Program-made: the position numbers and the translations under genes
Shown: in pieces, positions 34,961 through 44,037 of the stretch
Layout: each line of letters opens with the position of its first letter
How positions within the stretch are numbered: position 1 is the stretch's first letter
The notes under the pieces: model-generated
What the model was told of the DNA's origin: nothing
Database searches by the model: none
Seen by the model: the letters and a program-made list of their open reading frames with translations, nothing else
Assembly: GCF_033807535.1 (NCBI RefSeq)
Contig: NZ_CP136856.1
Span: forward strand, 149,001-213,000
Length of the DNA stretch: 64,000 nucleotides
Reading direction: 5' to 3'
DNA from: Oceanisphaera sp. IT1-181
Lineage (GTDB): Bacteria; Pseudomonadota; Gammaproteobacteria; Enterobacterales; Aeromonadaceae

Positions 34961-34979
34961 TAGGGTCAACAGACCCTAG
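34961..34979. repeat. Palindromic motif tagggtc-aaca-gaccct
   Basis: The 7-base arms tagggtc and gacccta flank aaca. The 12-base core ggtcaacagacc recurs at 5657-5668 and 16962-16973, and a variant (gcaacagaccct) lies near 26094. All copies are in the same orientation, ahead of or near the starts of minus-strand genes. It may be a repeat remnant or a binding site. Confidence 0.45.
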
Positions 34980-34990
34980 GCATTCAATGA

Positions 34991-35014
34991 ATAAAAAAAG
35001 GGGCGCTAGGCCCC
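34991..35014 (-). terminator. Terminator of hslO
   Basis: On the minus strand a short stem ggggc / gcccc with a 5-base loop is followed by seven T residues, 19 bases beyond the hslO stop. Confidence 0.7.
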
Positions 35015-35032
35015 ATTATTAAATGTGCGCCA

Positions 35033-35893
35033 TTAATGCAGAGTGGGCGGCTCATTAAACAGACTCTTGATGTCTGTTTCTTCAAAGCCATATTGCTGAC
35101 CACAATAGTCACAATTCATCTCGATCTTACCTTGCTCTTGTATGACATCAAGCGCCTCGGCTTCGCCGATTTGCAGTAAGGCTTGTTCGCATTTTTCGCG
35201 CGAGCAGGTGCACTGAAAGCTCACCGCTTGTGGATCAAACACCCGCACCGCATCTTGATGATACAAGCGATATAACACTTCATGCGCGTCTAGGTTGATC
35301 AGCTCCTCGGCTTTAATGGTGTTAGTGAGCGCCTCTAAATGCGAGAAGTCGTCGCCTTGGCCATCGGGCATGGCTTGTAACAGCATGCCGGCACAGCGCG
35401 GCATGTCGTGGCTTAAGTCGGTAAACAGCCAGATACGAGTAGTGAGCTGTTCCGATTGGGCGAAGTAATTTTCTAGGCTTTCGCTTAAAGAACGCTGGCC
35501 TAATTCCACTATGCCCTGATAACGCTCGCCTTCAAACGGGGTAATAGTGATGGCTAAATAACCATTGCCGACAATATCTGACAGCTGGTCGCTGTCTGGC
35601 ACTTCGCCTTCCCAGCGCGCTACGCCGCGCAGTTGCTGCAGGTTATCACCGTTAATCACCGCCAATGACACAGGGCCGTCGCCTTGCAGCTGCACGGTAA
35701 TGTGGCCTTCAAATTTAAGGGTGGCGGTCAGCAAACTGGTGGCGGTGAGCAGCTCGCCGAGCAGCCGTTGTACCGGAACCGGATAGTTTTGCGAAGCCAG
35801 TACTTGCTGATAGCTGTGCTGCAGTTGTACCAGCTCGCCTCGCACTTGGTAGTTGTCGAACAAGTAACGATGTAATGTGTCGATATGAGTCAT
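35033..35893 (-). CDS. hslO: Redox-regulated chaperone Hsp33
   Basis: A 286-residue cytoplasmic holdase that is activated when oxidative unfolding releases its zinc. All four zinc-binding Cys are present: C228 and C230 in QCTCSREKC, C261 and C264 in NCDYCGQ. The N-terminal core domain begins DTLHRYLFDNYQVRGELVQL and includes NIRG-like LRGVARW. It lies downstream of hslR on the same strand, the usual heat-shock pair, with about 240 bases between them that contain a hairpin (cgccttacg / cgtaaggcg, 36057-36105). Confidence 0.96.
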   Translation of the reverse strand: MTHIDTLHRYLFDNYQVRGELVQLQHSYQQVLASQNYPVPVQRLLGELLTATSLLTATLKFEGHITVQLQGDGPVSLAVINGDNLQQLRGVARWEGEVPDSDQLSDIVGNGYLAITITPFEGERYQGIVELGQRSLSESLENYFAQSEQLTTRIWLFTDLSHDMPRCAGMLLQAMPDGQGDDFSHLEALTNTIKAEELINLDAHEVLYRLYHQDAVRVFDPQAVSFQCTCSREKCEQALLQIGEAEALDVIQEQGKIEMNCDYCGQQYGFEETDIKSLFNEPPTLH

Positions 35894-36056
35894 AACAATC
35901 CTGTCTCGGCCTTAAGCCACTGTGATTTTGTAGTAAGCTATTTCGTCGTAAATGATGTCGTTGTAAATGGTGTCATGGTAAATATGGGGGCGCGATGCCG
36001 ACTAACAAGGTTAAGCCTTTGCGCCATTCGTTTAACGCCATATGTCTAACGCTGTA

Positions 36057-36105
36057 CGCCTTACGTAAAAGCATTCCGCTGTTTTATGTCGTATAGCGTA
36101 AGGCG
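36057..36105. repeat. Inverted repeat between hslR and hslO
   Basis: The arms cgccttacg (36057-36065) and cgtaaggcg (36097-36105) are perfect complements. Sequence resembling ttacgctatacgcc also occurs at 8316, so this is one of the interspersed taagcgt-type palindromes of this genome. It has no T tract. Confidence 0.4.
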
Positions 36106-36129
36106 TTTAACGTACGGCTTTGTTTGTGC

Positions 36130-36525
36130 CTATTCTTGGCCGTGCTTAATTTTTAATAAAGAGCGCCGCTCTTTTTTATCGGGCCGCCGCTCTGGGCTGG
36201 GCGCAAAAAGCGTATTGAGCTTACGCGCCTCGGCATTTTTTTCGCGCTTTTTAATGCTCTCGGCTGTTTCTTGATACAAGGCTTGGGCTTGTTCGGCCTT
36301 GCCTCTGTGCTCTGAGATCGCCAGCACCAATACTTCTCTGTCATCGCTGCCTTGGCGTAGTTTCACAAGATCGCCCACTTCCACCAGCTTGCTGGGTTTG
36401 CTGCGATAACCATTATAATGCACTTTACCGCCTTCGATCATGGTGCGGGCTAGGCTGCGGGTCTTATAGAATCGGGCGGCCCATAGCCATTTATCCAACC
36501 GCACACTGCTAGTTACTGCTTTCAT
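36130..36525 (-). CDS. hslR: Ribosome-associated heat-shock protein Hsp15
   Basis: A 131-residue S4-domain RNA-binding protein. VRLDKWLWAARFYKTRSLAR with the following MIEGGKVHYNGYRSKPS is the S4 module. Hsp15 binds stalled 50S subunits carrying nascent chains and helps recycle them. The basic tail (RRPDKKERRSLLKIKHGQE) is typical. It is first in the hslR-hslO direction and diverges from nudE, the same neighbourhood as in E. coli. Confidence 0.94.
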   Translation of the reverse strand: MKAVTSSVRLDKWLWAARFYKTRSLARTMIEGGKVHYNGYRSKPSKLVEVGDLVKLRQGSDDREVLVLAISEHRGKAEQAQALYQETAESIKKREKNAEARKLNTLFAPSPERRPDKKERRSLLKIKHGQE

Positions 36526-36689
36526 CTGGCTCGCTCTTTAGTAGTGATGAATGAGTAAAGCTCAAAAATTAATGATACCAGAAGCCACCTCATCCGGCTG
36601 ATTTTGGCGGTTAATCCGTGCTTGTCATCATATTGTAGGCAGACGTTTACCCTAAGTTGCGATAATCTCTGGGTAGGCTTAGCCAAAAG

Positions 36690-37259
36690 ATGGGAATAGA
36701 CGTGGCGGACAACAAGCAAAAACCTCAAATACTCGCAACTGAATTGGTGGCACAAAGCCGTTTATTCAAGGTGGAGTCGGTACATCTTAGATTCAGCAAT
36801 GGAGTAGAGCGCCTTTATGAGCGCATGAAAAACAGTGGCCGCGGATCCGTGATGCTGGTGCCCATGCTGGATGAGCACACTATTTTATTGATCCGAGAAT
36901 ACAGTGCCGGCACCGACAGTTACGAGTTGGGGTTTCCTAAAGGCTTAATTGATCCCGGTGAAGATGCCTTGGTCGCGGGTAATAGAGAGTTAATGGAAGA
37001 AGTGGGTTATGGCGCGCGACAACTCATACCCTTAAAGCAAGTCACGCTGGCGCCCGGTTATTTTGGTAGCCGAATGGATATCTTATTAGCGCGAGATCTG
37101 TACCCTGAACAACTAGAAGGGGATGAGCCGGAACCACTTGATGTGGTGCCTTGGCGATTAGATCAACTGGATGAGTTGATGGCAAGGCCTGACTTCAGTG
37201 AAGCCCGCAGCATTTGTGGTGTATATTTGCTGCAAAACTGGCTCAATAAAAAGGAGTAA
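36690..37259 (+). CDS. nudE: ADP compounds hydrolase NudE
   Basis: A 189-residue Nudix hydrolase acting on ADP-ribose, NADH and diadenosine polyphosphates in its family. The Nudix box is GLIDPGEDALVAGNRELMEE followed by VGYG, near residues 85-108, with all catalytic Glu residues. SYELGFPKG and DLYPEQLEGDEPEP match E. coli NudE closely. The ATG at 36690 is listed. A GTG at 36702 has a better ribosome site (GGGA) and would also fit homologues. The stop is two bases before the cysQ start, so the two form an operon, divergent from hslR. Confidence 0.94.
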   Translation: MGIDVADNKQKPQILATELVAQSRLFKVESVHLRFSNGVERLYERMKNSGRGSVMLVPMLDEHTILLIREYSAGTDSYELGFPKGLIDPGEDALVAGNRELMEEVGYGARQLIPLKQVTLAPGYFGSRMDILLARDLYPEQLEGDEPEPLDVVPWRLDQLDELMARPDFSEARSICGVYLLQNWLNKKE

Positions 37260-37261
37260 AT

Positions 37262-38092
37262 ATGGATGTTCCTGCTTTGTTACCCAGTGTGATTGCCGCC
37301 GCCCGCGAGGCGGGAGATCTGATTTTGTCGCTCTATAACAGTGGCGATTATCAAGCACAAAATAAAGACGATAATAGCCCGGTGACGGATGCAGACTTAG
37401 CGGCGCATGAGTTTTTAAAAGTGGCGCTGCGCGATATTGCTGATATTCCGGTGTTATCGGAAGAAGGCTGTGAAGCCCCCTTGGCGAAGCGCAACAGCTG
37501 GCCGCGCTATTGGTTGGTCGATCCGCTGGATGGCACCCAAGAATTTATTGCCGGCAGCGGTGATTTCTCGACCATGATCGCCTTGATTGAACACGGCAAG
37601 CCGGTATTGGGTGTGGTGTATGGCCCGGTTAATAATCTGCTGTATTATGCGGCGCGTGGCTTTGGTGCCTTTAAAGAAGCGGATGGCCAAGTCCGTGCCA
37701 TTAGTGCCAGCCATTATGATGCGAGCAAACCGCTGCGCAGTCTTCGGATCACCGTTAGTCGTCGGCAAAATGTCGACTGGGTGCGCGCACGGCTCACCAC
37801 AGCCCTCGATTATCAGCTGGTGCCGCTAGGTTCAAGCTCGTTAAAGTCGTGTTTGGTGGCAGAAGGCGGTGCGGATATCTATATGCGTATTGGCCCTACC
37901 GGTGAGTGGGACACGGGTGCTACTCAGTGCATAGTAGAAGAGGCAGGCGGGCGTATTGTTGACCTCTATTTAGGGCCATTAAGTTACAACCAACGCGAGA
38001 CGTTGATTAATCCTAATTTTATTACGATGGGCGATCCCGAGCTCACTTGGGCCAACATCTTAATCAAGCCAGAAGGGGCGGGTGATAAATAA
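37262..38092 (+). CDS. cysQ: 3'(2'),5'-bisphosphate nucleotidase CysQ
   Basis: A 276-residue Mg-dependent, lithium-sensitive phosphatase that hydrolyses PAP to AMP, removing a by-product of sulfate assimilation. The inositol-monophosphatase motifs are clear: SEEG near residue 70, WLVDPLDGTQEF near 84, and EWDTGATQCIVEEAGG near 218. It follows nudE directly. The order nudE-cysQ is conserved among gammaproteobacteria. Confidence 0.95.
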   Translation: MDVPALLPSVIAAAREAGDLILSLYNSGDYQAQNKDDNSPVTDADLAAHEFLKVALRDIADIPVLSEEGCEAPLAKRNSWPRYWLVDPLDGTQEFIAGSGDFSTMIALIEHGKPVLGVVYGPVNNLLYYAARGFGAFKEADGQVRAISASHYDASKPLRSLRITVSRRQNVDWVRARLTTALDYQLVPLGSSSLKSCLVAEGGADIYMRIGPTGEWDTGATQCIVEEAGGRIVDLYLGPLSYNQRETLINPNFITMGDPELTWANILIKPEGAGDK

Positions 38093-38150
38093 TCACCCAG
38101 TTTGAGCTGCTAAGTTTAAACAGCAGACTCGAGCATAAACATTAGACATA

Positions 38151-38190
38151 AAAAAAGCAGGAGCCGACATGAGTGGGCTCCTGCTTTTTT
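38151..38190. terminator. Bidirectional terminator between cysQ and metJ
   Basis: The stem gcaggagcc / ggctcctgc has a 10-base loop and is flanked by six A on the left and six T on the right, serving the convergent cysQ and metJ genes. Confidence 0.9.
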
Positions 38191-38209
38191 GTATTCTGTG
38201 TTCTGAGGT

Positions 38210-38542
38210 TTACTCTACGTCGTCGACGTCAAAGTCTTCAATCTCTATACCGAGTTTCGCCATAATATCTCGCGCACGGGCCGGAATTTGATCGGGTACG
38301 TCTTTTCGCAAATCATCGTCTTGGGGTAAAGGCTGGCCAGTATAGGCATGCAAAAATGCTTCACACAGCAATTCGCTGTTGGTGGCATGACGCAAGTTAT
38401 TCACCTGCCGACGGGTGCGCTCATCGGTTAATATCTTTAACACCTTGAGAGGTATGGACACGGTAATCTTTTTTACCTGTTCATTTTTTTTGCCGTGCTC
38501 GGCGTAAGGGCTGATATAGTCGCCGTTCCATTCAGTTTTCAT
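38210..38542 (-). CDS. metJ: Methionine repressor MetJ
   Basis: A 110-residue ribbon-helix-helix repressor that uses S-adenosylmethionine as corepressor. The region SPYAEHGKKNEQVKKITVSI with the following PLKVLKILTDERTRRQ and VNNLRHATNSELLCEAFLHA is nearly the same as in E. coli (105 aa). The N-terminus is one residue longer and the C-terminus differs. It is divergent from metB with met boxes in the spacer, so it should repress metBL and itself. Confidence 0.97.
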   Translation of the reverse strand: MKTEWNGDYISPYAEHGKKNEQVKKITVSIPLKVLKILTDERTRRQVNNLRHATNSELLCEAFLHAYTGQPLPQDDDLRKDVPDQIPARARDIMAKLGIEIEDFDVDDVE

Positions 38543-38627
38543 TATCTACCCGCATCAAGGTTATTAAAGGTTAAAAATCCGAGCGAGATTGTAACCCCTA
38601 CACCTTATATTGGCAATCCAACAGCTT

Positions 38628-38659
38628 AGATGCTTGGACGTCTAGGTGGCTTGACGGCC
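38628..38659 (+). promoter_or_regulatory. Tandem met boxes in the metJ-metB spacer
   Basis: Four adjacent 8-mers read agatgctt, ggacgtct, aggtggct, tgacggcc against the MetJ consensus agacgtct; the second matches at 7 of 8 positions and the others at 5. They overlap a ttgacg -35-like hexamer (38651-38656) that stands 17 bases from tactgt (38674-38679), which is the expected geometry for repression of metB. Confidence 0.7.
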
Positions 38660-38739
38660 TGCTTGCGCTGGGTTACTGTGCGGGCAAGCAATTATAATAA
38701 ATTTAATACATCAGGCTGCCAGTGGGCAAAGGAGAACAT

Positions 38740-39900
38740 ATGCCAGATTACCAGACTCAAACTCATGCGGTTCGTACCGGCATTGACACGGATACGCAGC
38801 ATGGCGCCGTAGTGCCGCCCATTTATCTGAGCAGCACCTTTTCGTTTGAGGACTTTGGTAAGCAGCGCCGTTTCGATTATGCCCGCTCGGGCAACCCGAC
38901 CCGTCAAACCTTGATTGATGCGCTCACCAAATTAGAAAAAGGCGCGGGCGGCGCGGTAACGGCCAACGGTACCGGCACTATTAACCTGATCGTCACCTCA
39001 CAGTTAAACGCCGATGACTTATTAATCGCACCCCACGATTGTTATGGCGGCACTCATCGCCTGTTTAATGCCTTTGCCAAAAAAGGCCACTTTAAAGTGG
39101 AATACGTCGATCAAACTGACGAGGTCGCATTGGCCGCCGCCATGGCAAAAAAGCCGAAGATGCTGTGGATTGAAACCCCGTCTAACCCCTTACTGCGCGT
39201 GGTCGATATTGCCGCCTTGTGTGCGGCGGCCAAAGAAGTGGGCGCGCTGAGCGTGGTGGATAACACCTTTTTATCGCCGATTTTACAACAGCCCCTGACC
39301 TTGGGCGCGGATTTAGTGGTGCACTCCACCACTAAATACATTAACGGCCATTCAGATGCGCTGGGTGGCGCCGTAATTGCGGCGTGCGCTGAGTTAGCGG
39401 AAGAGCTGCGTTGGTGGGCCAACTGCTTAGGCGTAACTGGACCGGCCTTTGATAACTATCAAACGTTACGCGGCCTGCGCACACTGGGGGTGCGGATGCG
39501 CCAGCACTGCGAAAATGCCGATGCTATCTTGGCGTATTTGCAGACGCGTACCGAGGTCAAAGCCATTTATCACCCGAGCTTACCAGACAGCCCTGGGCAT
39601 GAAGTGGCAGCACGTCAGCAGTCGGGTTTTGGTGCCATGCTCAGCTTTGAGCTGGATACAGACGAAGCCGGTATGCGCGCCTTTTTGGGCGAGCTGAAAC
39701 TGTTTTGTTTGGCGGAGTCTTTAGGTGGTGTCGAAAGTTTGATTGCTCACCCCGCCACCATGACTCACGCAGCTATGCCGGAAGCGGATCGCCTGATCGC
39801 AGGCATTAATGATCAACTGCTGCGGGTGTCTGTGGGCATTGAAGATGCGCGGGACTTAATCGCCGATTTTGACAATGCATTTAAGGTGTTAAGCAAGTAA
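38740..39900 (+). CDS. metB: Cystathionine gamma-synthase
   Basis: A 386-residue PLP enzyme, the same length as E. coli MetB, that joins O-succinylhomoserine and cysteine in methionine synthesis. The PLP Lys lies in LVVHSTTKYINGHSDALGG. RFDYARSGNPTRQ, ETPSNPLLRV and SLGGVESLIAHPATMTH are Cys/Met-metabolism signatures. AAAGGAG precedes the chosen ATG; six upstream in-frame codons would overlap that site. The stop overlaps the metL start by one base (TAATG). Confidence 0.95.
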   Translation: MPDYQTQTHAVRTGIDTDTQHGAVVPPIYLSSTFSFEDFGKQRRFDYARSGNPTRQTLIDALTKLEKGAGGAVTANGTGTINLIVTSQLNADDLLIAPHDCYGGTHRLFNAFAKKGHFKVEYVDQTDEVALAAAMAKKPKMLWIETPSNPLLRVVDIAALCAAAKEVGALSVVDNTFLSPILQQPLTLGADLVVHSTTKYINGHSDALGGAVIAACAELAEELRWWANCLGVTGPAFDNYQTLRGLRTLGVRMRQHCENADAILAYLQTRTEVKAIYHPSLPDSPGHEVAARQQSGFGAMLSFELDTDEAGMRAFLGELKLFCLAESLGGVESLIAHPATMTHAAMPEADRLIAGINDQLLRVSVGIEDARDLIADFDNAFKVLSK

Positions 39901-42347
39901 TGACTCAGCCCTCAAGCCCAGACAAAGCCGAAGCGCGTAACTCGAATCGTCCGGTCCATAAATTTGGTGGCAGCAGTTTGGCTGATGCTACCGGTTTGCA
40001 GCGTGTGGCCGACATTATTAGTAACGAAGGCCAAACCGATGCGCTGGTGGTGGTCTCTGCTTCTGGCAAAACCACCAATCGCTTAATTGAGCTGCTTAAT
40101 CTATTTGATAGCGGCGACAGTGCCGCTGCCACCACGCTAGAAGGCATATACAGCTATCAGCAAGGGCTTATTACGAGCACATTGCCGGAAGTTGAGGCTG
40201 AGCGCTTGCAAGCGGCACTGGATGTAGACATCAACACCATCGCTCATGTGCTAGAAAGCCAGCGACTCGATGATTATCAGCGTAACTTTATTCAAGCCTT
40301 TGGTGAGCAGTGGTCCGCCCGTTTATTGAGTGCATTACTGAGCAGCCAAGGGGTGACATCTTCGCCTTTGGATGCCCGTGAATTTTTACGGGTAAGTGGC
40401 TCGCCGGTACAGGTGGACGACGCTACTTCTCGCCAACTGTTGGTGAACCTATTTAGTGCGCGCAGCAATCAGGTGTTAGTGGTAACCGGTTTTATTGCCG
40501 GCGACGACCAAGGCCGCACGCGCTTATTAGGCCGTAATGGCTCGGACTTTAGCGCTACCTTATTGGCGTTATTGGCGGGCAGTTCACACACCACCATTTG
40601 GAGTGATGTGCCGGGGGTGTTTAGTGCCGATCCGAGACGGGTTTCGGAGGCGCAATTATTGTCTCGTTTATCACTGGCAGAGGCGGCCGAATTGGCGCGC
40701 TTAGGCTCGTCGGTATTGCATAATCGCACCTTGGGGCCGGTGGCCGAGAGTGGGCAGCAGCTTATGTTGCGCAGCAGTTATCACCCGAGTGATGGCCATA
40801 CTCGCATCTTACGGCACGACCCGCGAGATCCTGGGGCTCGCATCGTGACCTCGGTGGACGACGCGGTATTAATTGAGATGAGTATCTCGGATCGCTATCA
40901 CGAGCGGGTGAATGCGCTCACCGAGTGGCTCACTCGTCGCGAGTTAGCGCCCTTGGCCTGCAAACGCCGGCCTGAGCGCAAGTTGTGGCAAATTGCCTAT
41001 ACCCCAGAGCAAGCGCAGCAGGTGTTTTCTTTGTTGCGTGACCATCAAACCGCCGGTGGTTTTGAAGACTTGCAGCAGCGCGAAGGTTTCTCGCTAGTGG
41101 CCTTGGTCGGCAAAGGCGTGACTGTGCAACCTGAGCAGTGTTTACACTTTTATCACGCGCTTAATGAGCAGCCGCTGGAGTTTATTCAGCCCGCTGTTAA
41201 CGGCCTCAGCCTAGTGGGTGTGGTGCGAAAAATGGTGCTGGAACCGCTGTTACTGCGTTTGCATAATAGCTTGTTCAGCCGGCCTAAACGCATTGGGCTG
41301 ATTTTGTTTGGCCGGGGTAATATCGGCCAAGCGTGGCTTAAATTATACCAAGCACAACAGGCCAATCTTGAGCAGCAGCTTAATGTGCAGCTCACCTTAT
41401 TCGGTGCCTTTAACTCCCAAGGCGGGCTGTTATCGAGCCAAGGCTTAACCGTGGAGCAACTGCTGCATGACTTTCAGCCGGAGCCTGTGCAGTGGCCCAA
41501 CTGGTTAGAAGACATTGCCGAGCATGGTTTTGATCAGCTTATTGCGCTGGACTTTACCGCCTCTGAATCTTTAGTGGCACATTATCCGGCGTTAGTGGCA
41601 CAGCGCATTCATCTGATTGCTGCCAACAAACTGGCTGGCGCTGCTGCCCAAGACTTTTATCTGCCGCTTAAGCAGAGCTTGGTTGAGCACGATGTGCAGT
41701 TTCTCAGTAATGCCACTGTCGGCGCCGGTTTACCGGTGCAAAGCAGCATTAAGCAGCTGCAGCACTCGGGCGAGCAAGTGCGGGCCATTAGCGGTATTTT
41801 CTCCGGTACCTTGAGTTGGTTGTTTCAGCACTTTGATGGCAGCCAGCCGTTTTCTGAGTTGGTATTGCAGGCCTGGCAGCAAGGCTTAACCGAGCCGGAT
41901 CCGCGAGAAGACCTTAATGGCCAAGATGTACAGCGCAAGCTGGTGATCTTGGCCCGCGAAGCCGACTTTGATCTCGATCCTGCACAGGTAAAAGTACAAA
42001 ATCTAGTACCTGATTCATTGCTGGCACTCGATAAAGAAGCCTTCTTCGACCGCTTATCCGAGCTGGACGCCACTATGGCCGACCAGCTGGCTACAGCCGA
42101 TGAGGTAGACGGCGTCTTGCGTCATGTGGCCCGCTTTGATGGCATAACCGGCAAGGCAGAAGTGGGGCTAGAAGTGGTCAGCCGAGATCATGCTTTCGCG
42201 CATGTGCGCCCCGGCGACAATATCTACGCCATAGAAACTACTCACTATCGCCAAAACCCGTTAATTATTCAGGGGCCCGGTGCAGGGCGTGAAGTCACGG
42301 CGGGCGCCATGCAAGCGGACTTATGGCAACTGCTGGCGAGTTTGTGA
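39900..42347 (+). CDS. metL: Bifunctional aspartokinase II / homoserine dehydrogenase II
   Basis: An 815-residue fusion enzyme carrying out the first and third steps from aspartate to homoserine. The kinase domain (to about residue 300) has VHKFGGSSLADATG and the RLLGRNGSDFSATLLALLA block. A middle region holds ACT-like regulatory sequence. The dehydrogenase domain (from about 465) has LILFGRGNIGQAWLKLYQ as NAD(P) loop, AANKLAG, and the catalytic block GTLSWLFQHF and GLTEPDPREDLNGQDVQRKL. It is coupled to metB by a one-base overlap. The operon layout metJ/metBL matches methionine control. Confidence 0.96.
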   Translation: MTQPSSPDKAEARNSNRPVHKFGGSSLADATGLQRVADIISNEGQTDALVVVSASGKTTNRLIELLNLFDSGDSAAATTLEGIYSYQQGLITSTLPEVEAERLQAALDVDINTIAHVLESQRLDDYQRNFIQAFGEQWSARLLSALLSSQGVTSSPLDAREFLRVSGSPVQVDDATSRQLLVNLFSARSNQVLVVTGFIAGDDQGRTRLLGRNGSDFSATLLALLAGSSHTTIWSDVPGVFSADPRRVSEAQLLSRLSLAEAAELARLGSSVLHNRTLGPVAESGQQLMLRSSYHPSDGHTRILRHDPRDPGARIVTSVDDAVLIEMSISDRYHERVNALTEWLTRRELAPLACKRRPERKLWQIAYTPEQAQQVFSLLRDHQTAGGFEDLQQREGFSLVALVGKGVTVQPEQCLHFYHALNEQPLEFIQPAVNGLSLVGVVRKMVLEPLLLRLHNSLFSRPKRIGLILFGRGNIGQAWLKLYQAQQANLEQQLNVQLTLFGAFNSQGGLLSSQGLTVEQLLHDFQPEPVQWPNWLEDIAEHGFDQLIALDFTASESLVAHYPALVAQRIHLIAANKLAGAAAQDFYLPLKQSLVEHDVQFLSNATVGAGLPVQSSIKQLQHSGEQVRAISGIFSGTLSWLFQHFDGSQPFSELVLQAWQQGLTEPDPREDLNGQDVQRKLVILAREADFDLDPAQVKVQNLVPDSLLALDKEAFFDRLSELDATMADQLATADEVDGVLRHVARFDGITGKAEVGLEVVSRDHAFAHVRPGDNIYAIETTHYRQNPLIIQGPGAGREVTAGAMQADLWQLLASL

Positions 42348-42354
42348 TGGCTCT

Positions 42355-42449
42355 GTGAGGCGTGAATAGTGAGGGGTGAGGAGCCAAACACCGAATCGGG
42401 AGGTCTGGTTTTGTTCTCTATCCTTTCGCCTCACGCTTTACTCCTCACG
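42355..42449. repeat. Gene-end palindrome of the gtgagg family
   Basis: The left arm gtgaggcgtgaatagtgagg (42355-42374) and the right arm cctcacgctttactcctcac (42429-42448) are imperfect complements. It starts eight bases after the metL stop and precedes the terminator. Confidence 0.6.
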
Positions 42450-42464
42450 ATTAACAGTCCAAAC

Positions 42465-42492
42465 AAAAAGGCTCCCAATGGGAGCCTTTTTT
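42465..42492. terminator. Bidirectional terminator between metL and aspA
   Basis: The stem aggctccc / gggagcct with a 3-base loop has A residues on the left and six T on the right. It ends metL on the plus strand and can stop aspA read-through on the minus strand. Confidence 0.9.
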
Positions 42493-42606
42493 ATCAGTGA
42501 GATGAAGAGTAAAGGGTTAATGGTAAAGAGAAACACCTAACCTTCAGGTGGGATGCACTTTCTGCCGTCTTGATGTTATCTCGTCCACTTCACCCCTCAC
42601 CTTTAA

Positions 42607-44037
42607 TTAGCCGCAGTGTATCATGGCGTTTGGCGATAAGATTTCCGCCAGTTGTTCATCGGTTAACAGCTGTTCTTTGCGTACCAATTCGGCCACGCCT
42701 AAGCCACTTAACAGTGCCTGACCGGCGATGCGGCTGGCGTTGTCGTAGCCAATATAAGGCACCAAGGCGGTGACGATGCCGATGCTGTTTTCTACGTGGA
42801 AGGCGCAGCGCTCTTCGTTGGCGGTAATGCCACGAATGCACAGCTCATCCAGCATGTGAATGGACTTGCTCAAGATGCGGCAGTTGTTCAGCAAGTTATA
42901 AATAATCAGCGGCTCCATGGCATTTAGCTGCAGCTGCGCGGCTTCGGCAGCCATGGTCACTGTCATGTCGGTGCCCATTACCTGAAACGCAGTTTGGTTC
43001 ATTGCCTCAGGAATAACTGGGTTTACTTTGCCGGGCATAATGGACGAGCCGGGCTGCATGGCCGGCAGGTTGATCTCAGAAAAACCGGTGCGCGGGCCGC
43101 TGGACAACAAACGCAAGTCGTTGCTCAACTTAGATAATTTAACGGCTAGGCGCTTTAAGGTGCCGGAGAACGTCACGAAGGCACCCATGTCGGAGCTGGC
43201 GGCAATCAAGTTAGGCGCCAAACGCACGGGCAGGCCACTGATGTCAGCCAATTCGTTCACGGCTAAGCAGGCATAACCGGCGGGGGCGTTAATGCCGGTA
43301 CCGATGGCGGTGCCGCCTAAGTTCACTTCACATAACTGCATGCAGGCTTCGTTGATGCTGGCGTTTTCTGCGGCTAAATCTGCGGCAAAGGCGTCGAACT
43401 CTTGGCCTAAGGTCATGGGCACCGCATCTTGCATTTGGGTACGACCCATCTTCAAGATCTCGGCAAATTCGGTGCCTTTGGCTGCCAAGCTTTCTTTCAA
43501 GTTGGCGACCGTGACCATCAGCTCTTGCGCGGCAAACACTATGGCTAAGCGCGCCGACGTTGGGTAAACGTCGTTGGTGGACTGGGAGCGGTTAACATCG
43601 TTGTTGGGATGCAAGTTTGCGTATTGGCCGTATTCGAAGCCCAGCTTTTTCAAGCCGATATTGGCGATCACTTCGTTGGCATTCATATTGGTAGAAGTGC
43701 CGGCGCCGCCTTGAATTAAATCTACAATAAACTGCTCATGGTGCTTACCATTAATCAGCTCGGCGCAGGCCGCTTGAATGGCGTTATTTTTATCGTCAGT
43801 TAATAAACCATACTGATGGTTAGCGCGTGCGGCGGCAGCTTTAACCATGGCTAGTCCTTTTACTAACTCAGGAAAGTGGCTGATGGGCATGCCAGTAATA
43901 TCGAAGTTTTTCTTGGCGCGCTGAGTCTGTATGCCATAAAGGGCATCAGCGGGTACGGCTTGGTCACCGAGTAAGTCGTGTTCGATGCGAGTTTGGACCT
44001 GGCTTTGGGGTGGTTCAGTAGCGGTTTCGATATTCAT
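42607..44037 (-). CDS. aspA: Aspartate ammonia-lyase
   Basis: A 476-residue cytoplasmic enzyme that interconverts aspartate with fumarate and ammonia. The fumarase/aspartase signature GSSIMPGKVNPVIPE (near residue 325) carries the catalytic Ser loop. GAGTSTNMNANEVIAN and NRSQSTNDVYPT are the other two conserved regions. The substrate-discriminating context fits AspA rather than fumarase C. It is monocistronic. The 467-base gap upstream (44038-44504) holds no gene, and I see no clear CRP or FNR site there. Confidence 0.95.
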   Translation of the reverse strand: MNIETATEPPQSQVQTRIEHDLLGDQAVPADALYGIQTQRAKKNFDITGMPISHFPELVKGLAMVKAAAARANHQYGLLTDDKNNAIQAACAELINGKHHEQFIVDLIQGGAGTSTNMNANEVIANIGLKKLGFEYGQYANLHPNNDVNRSQSTNDVYPTSARLAIVFAAQELMVTVANLKESLAAKGTEFAEILKMGRTQMQDAVPMTLGQEFDAFAADLAAENASINEACMQLCEVNLGGTAIGTGINAPAGYACLAVNELADISGLPVRLAPNLIAASSDMGAFVTFSGTLKRLAVKLSKLSNDLRLLSSGPRTGFSEINLPAMQPGSSIMPGKVNPVIPEAMNQTAFQVMGTDMTVTMAAEAAQLQLNAMEPLIIYNLLNNCRILSKSIHMLDELCIRGITANEERCAFHVENSIGIVTALVPYIGYDNASRIAGQALLSGLGVAELVRKEQLLTDEQLAEILSPNAMIHCG

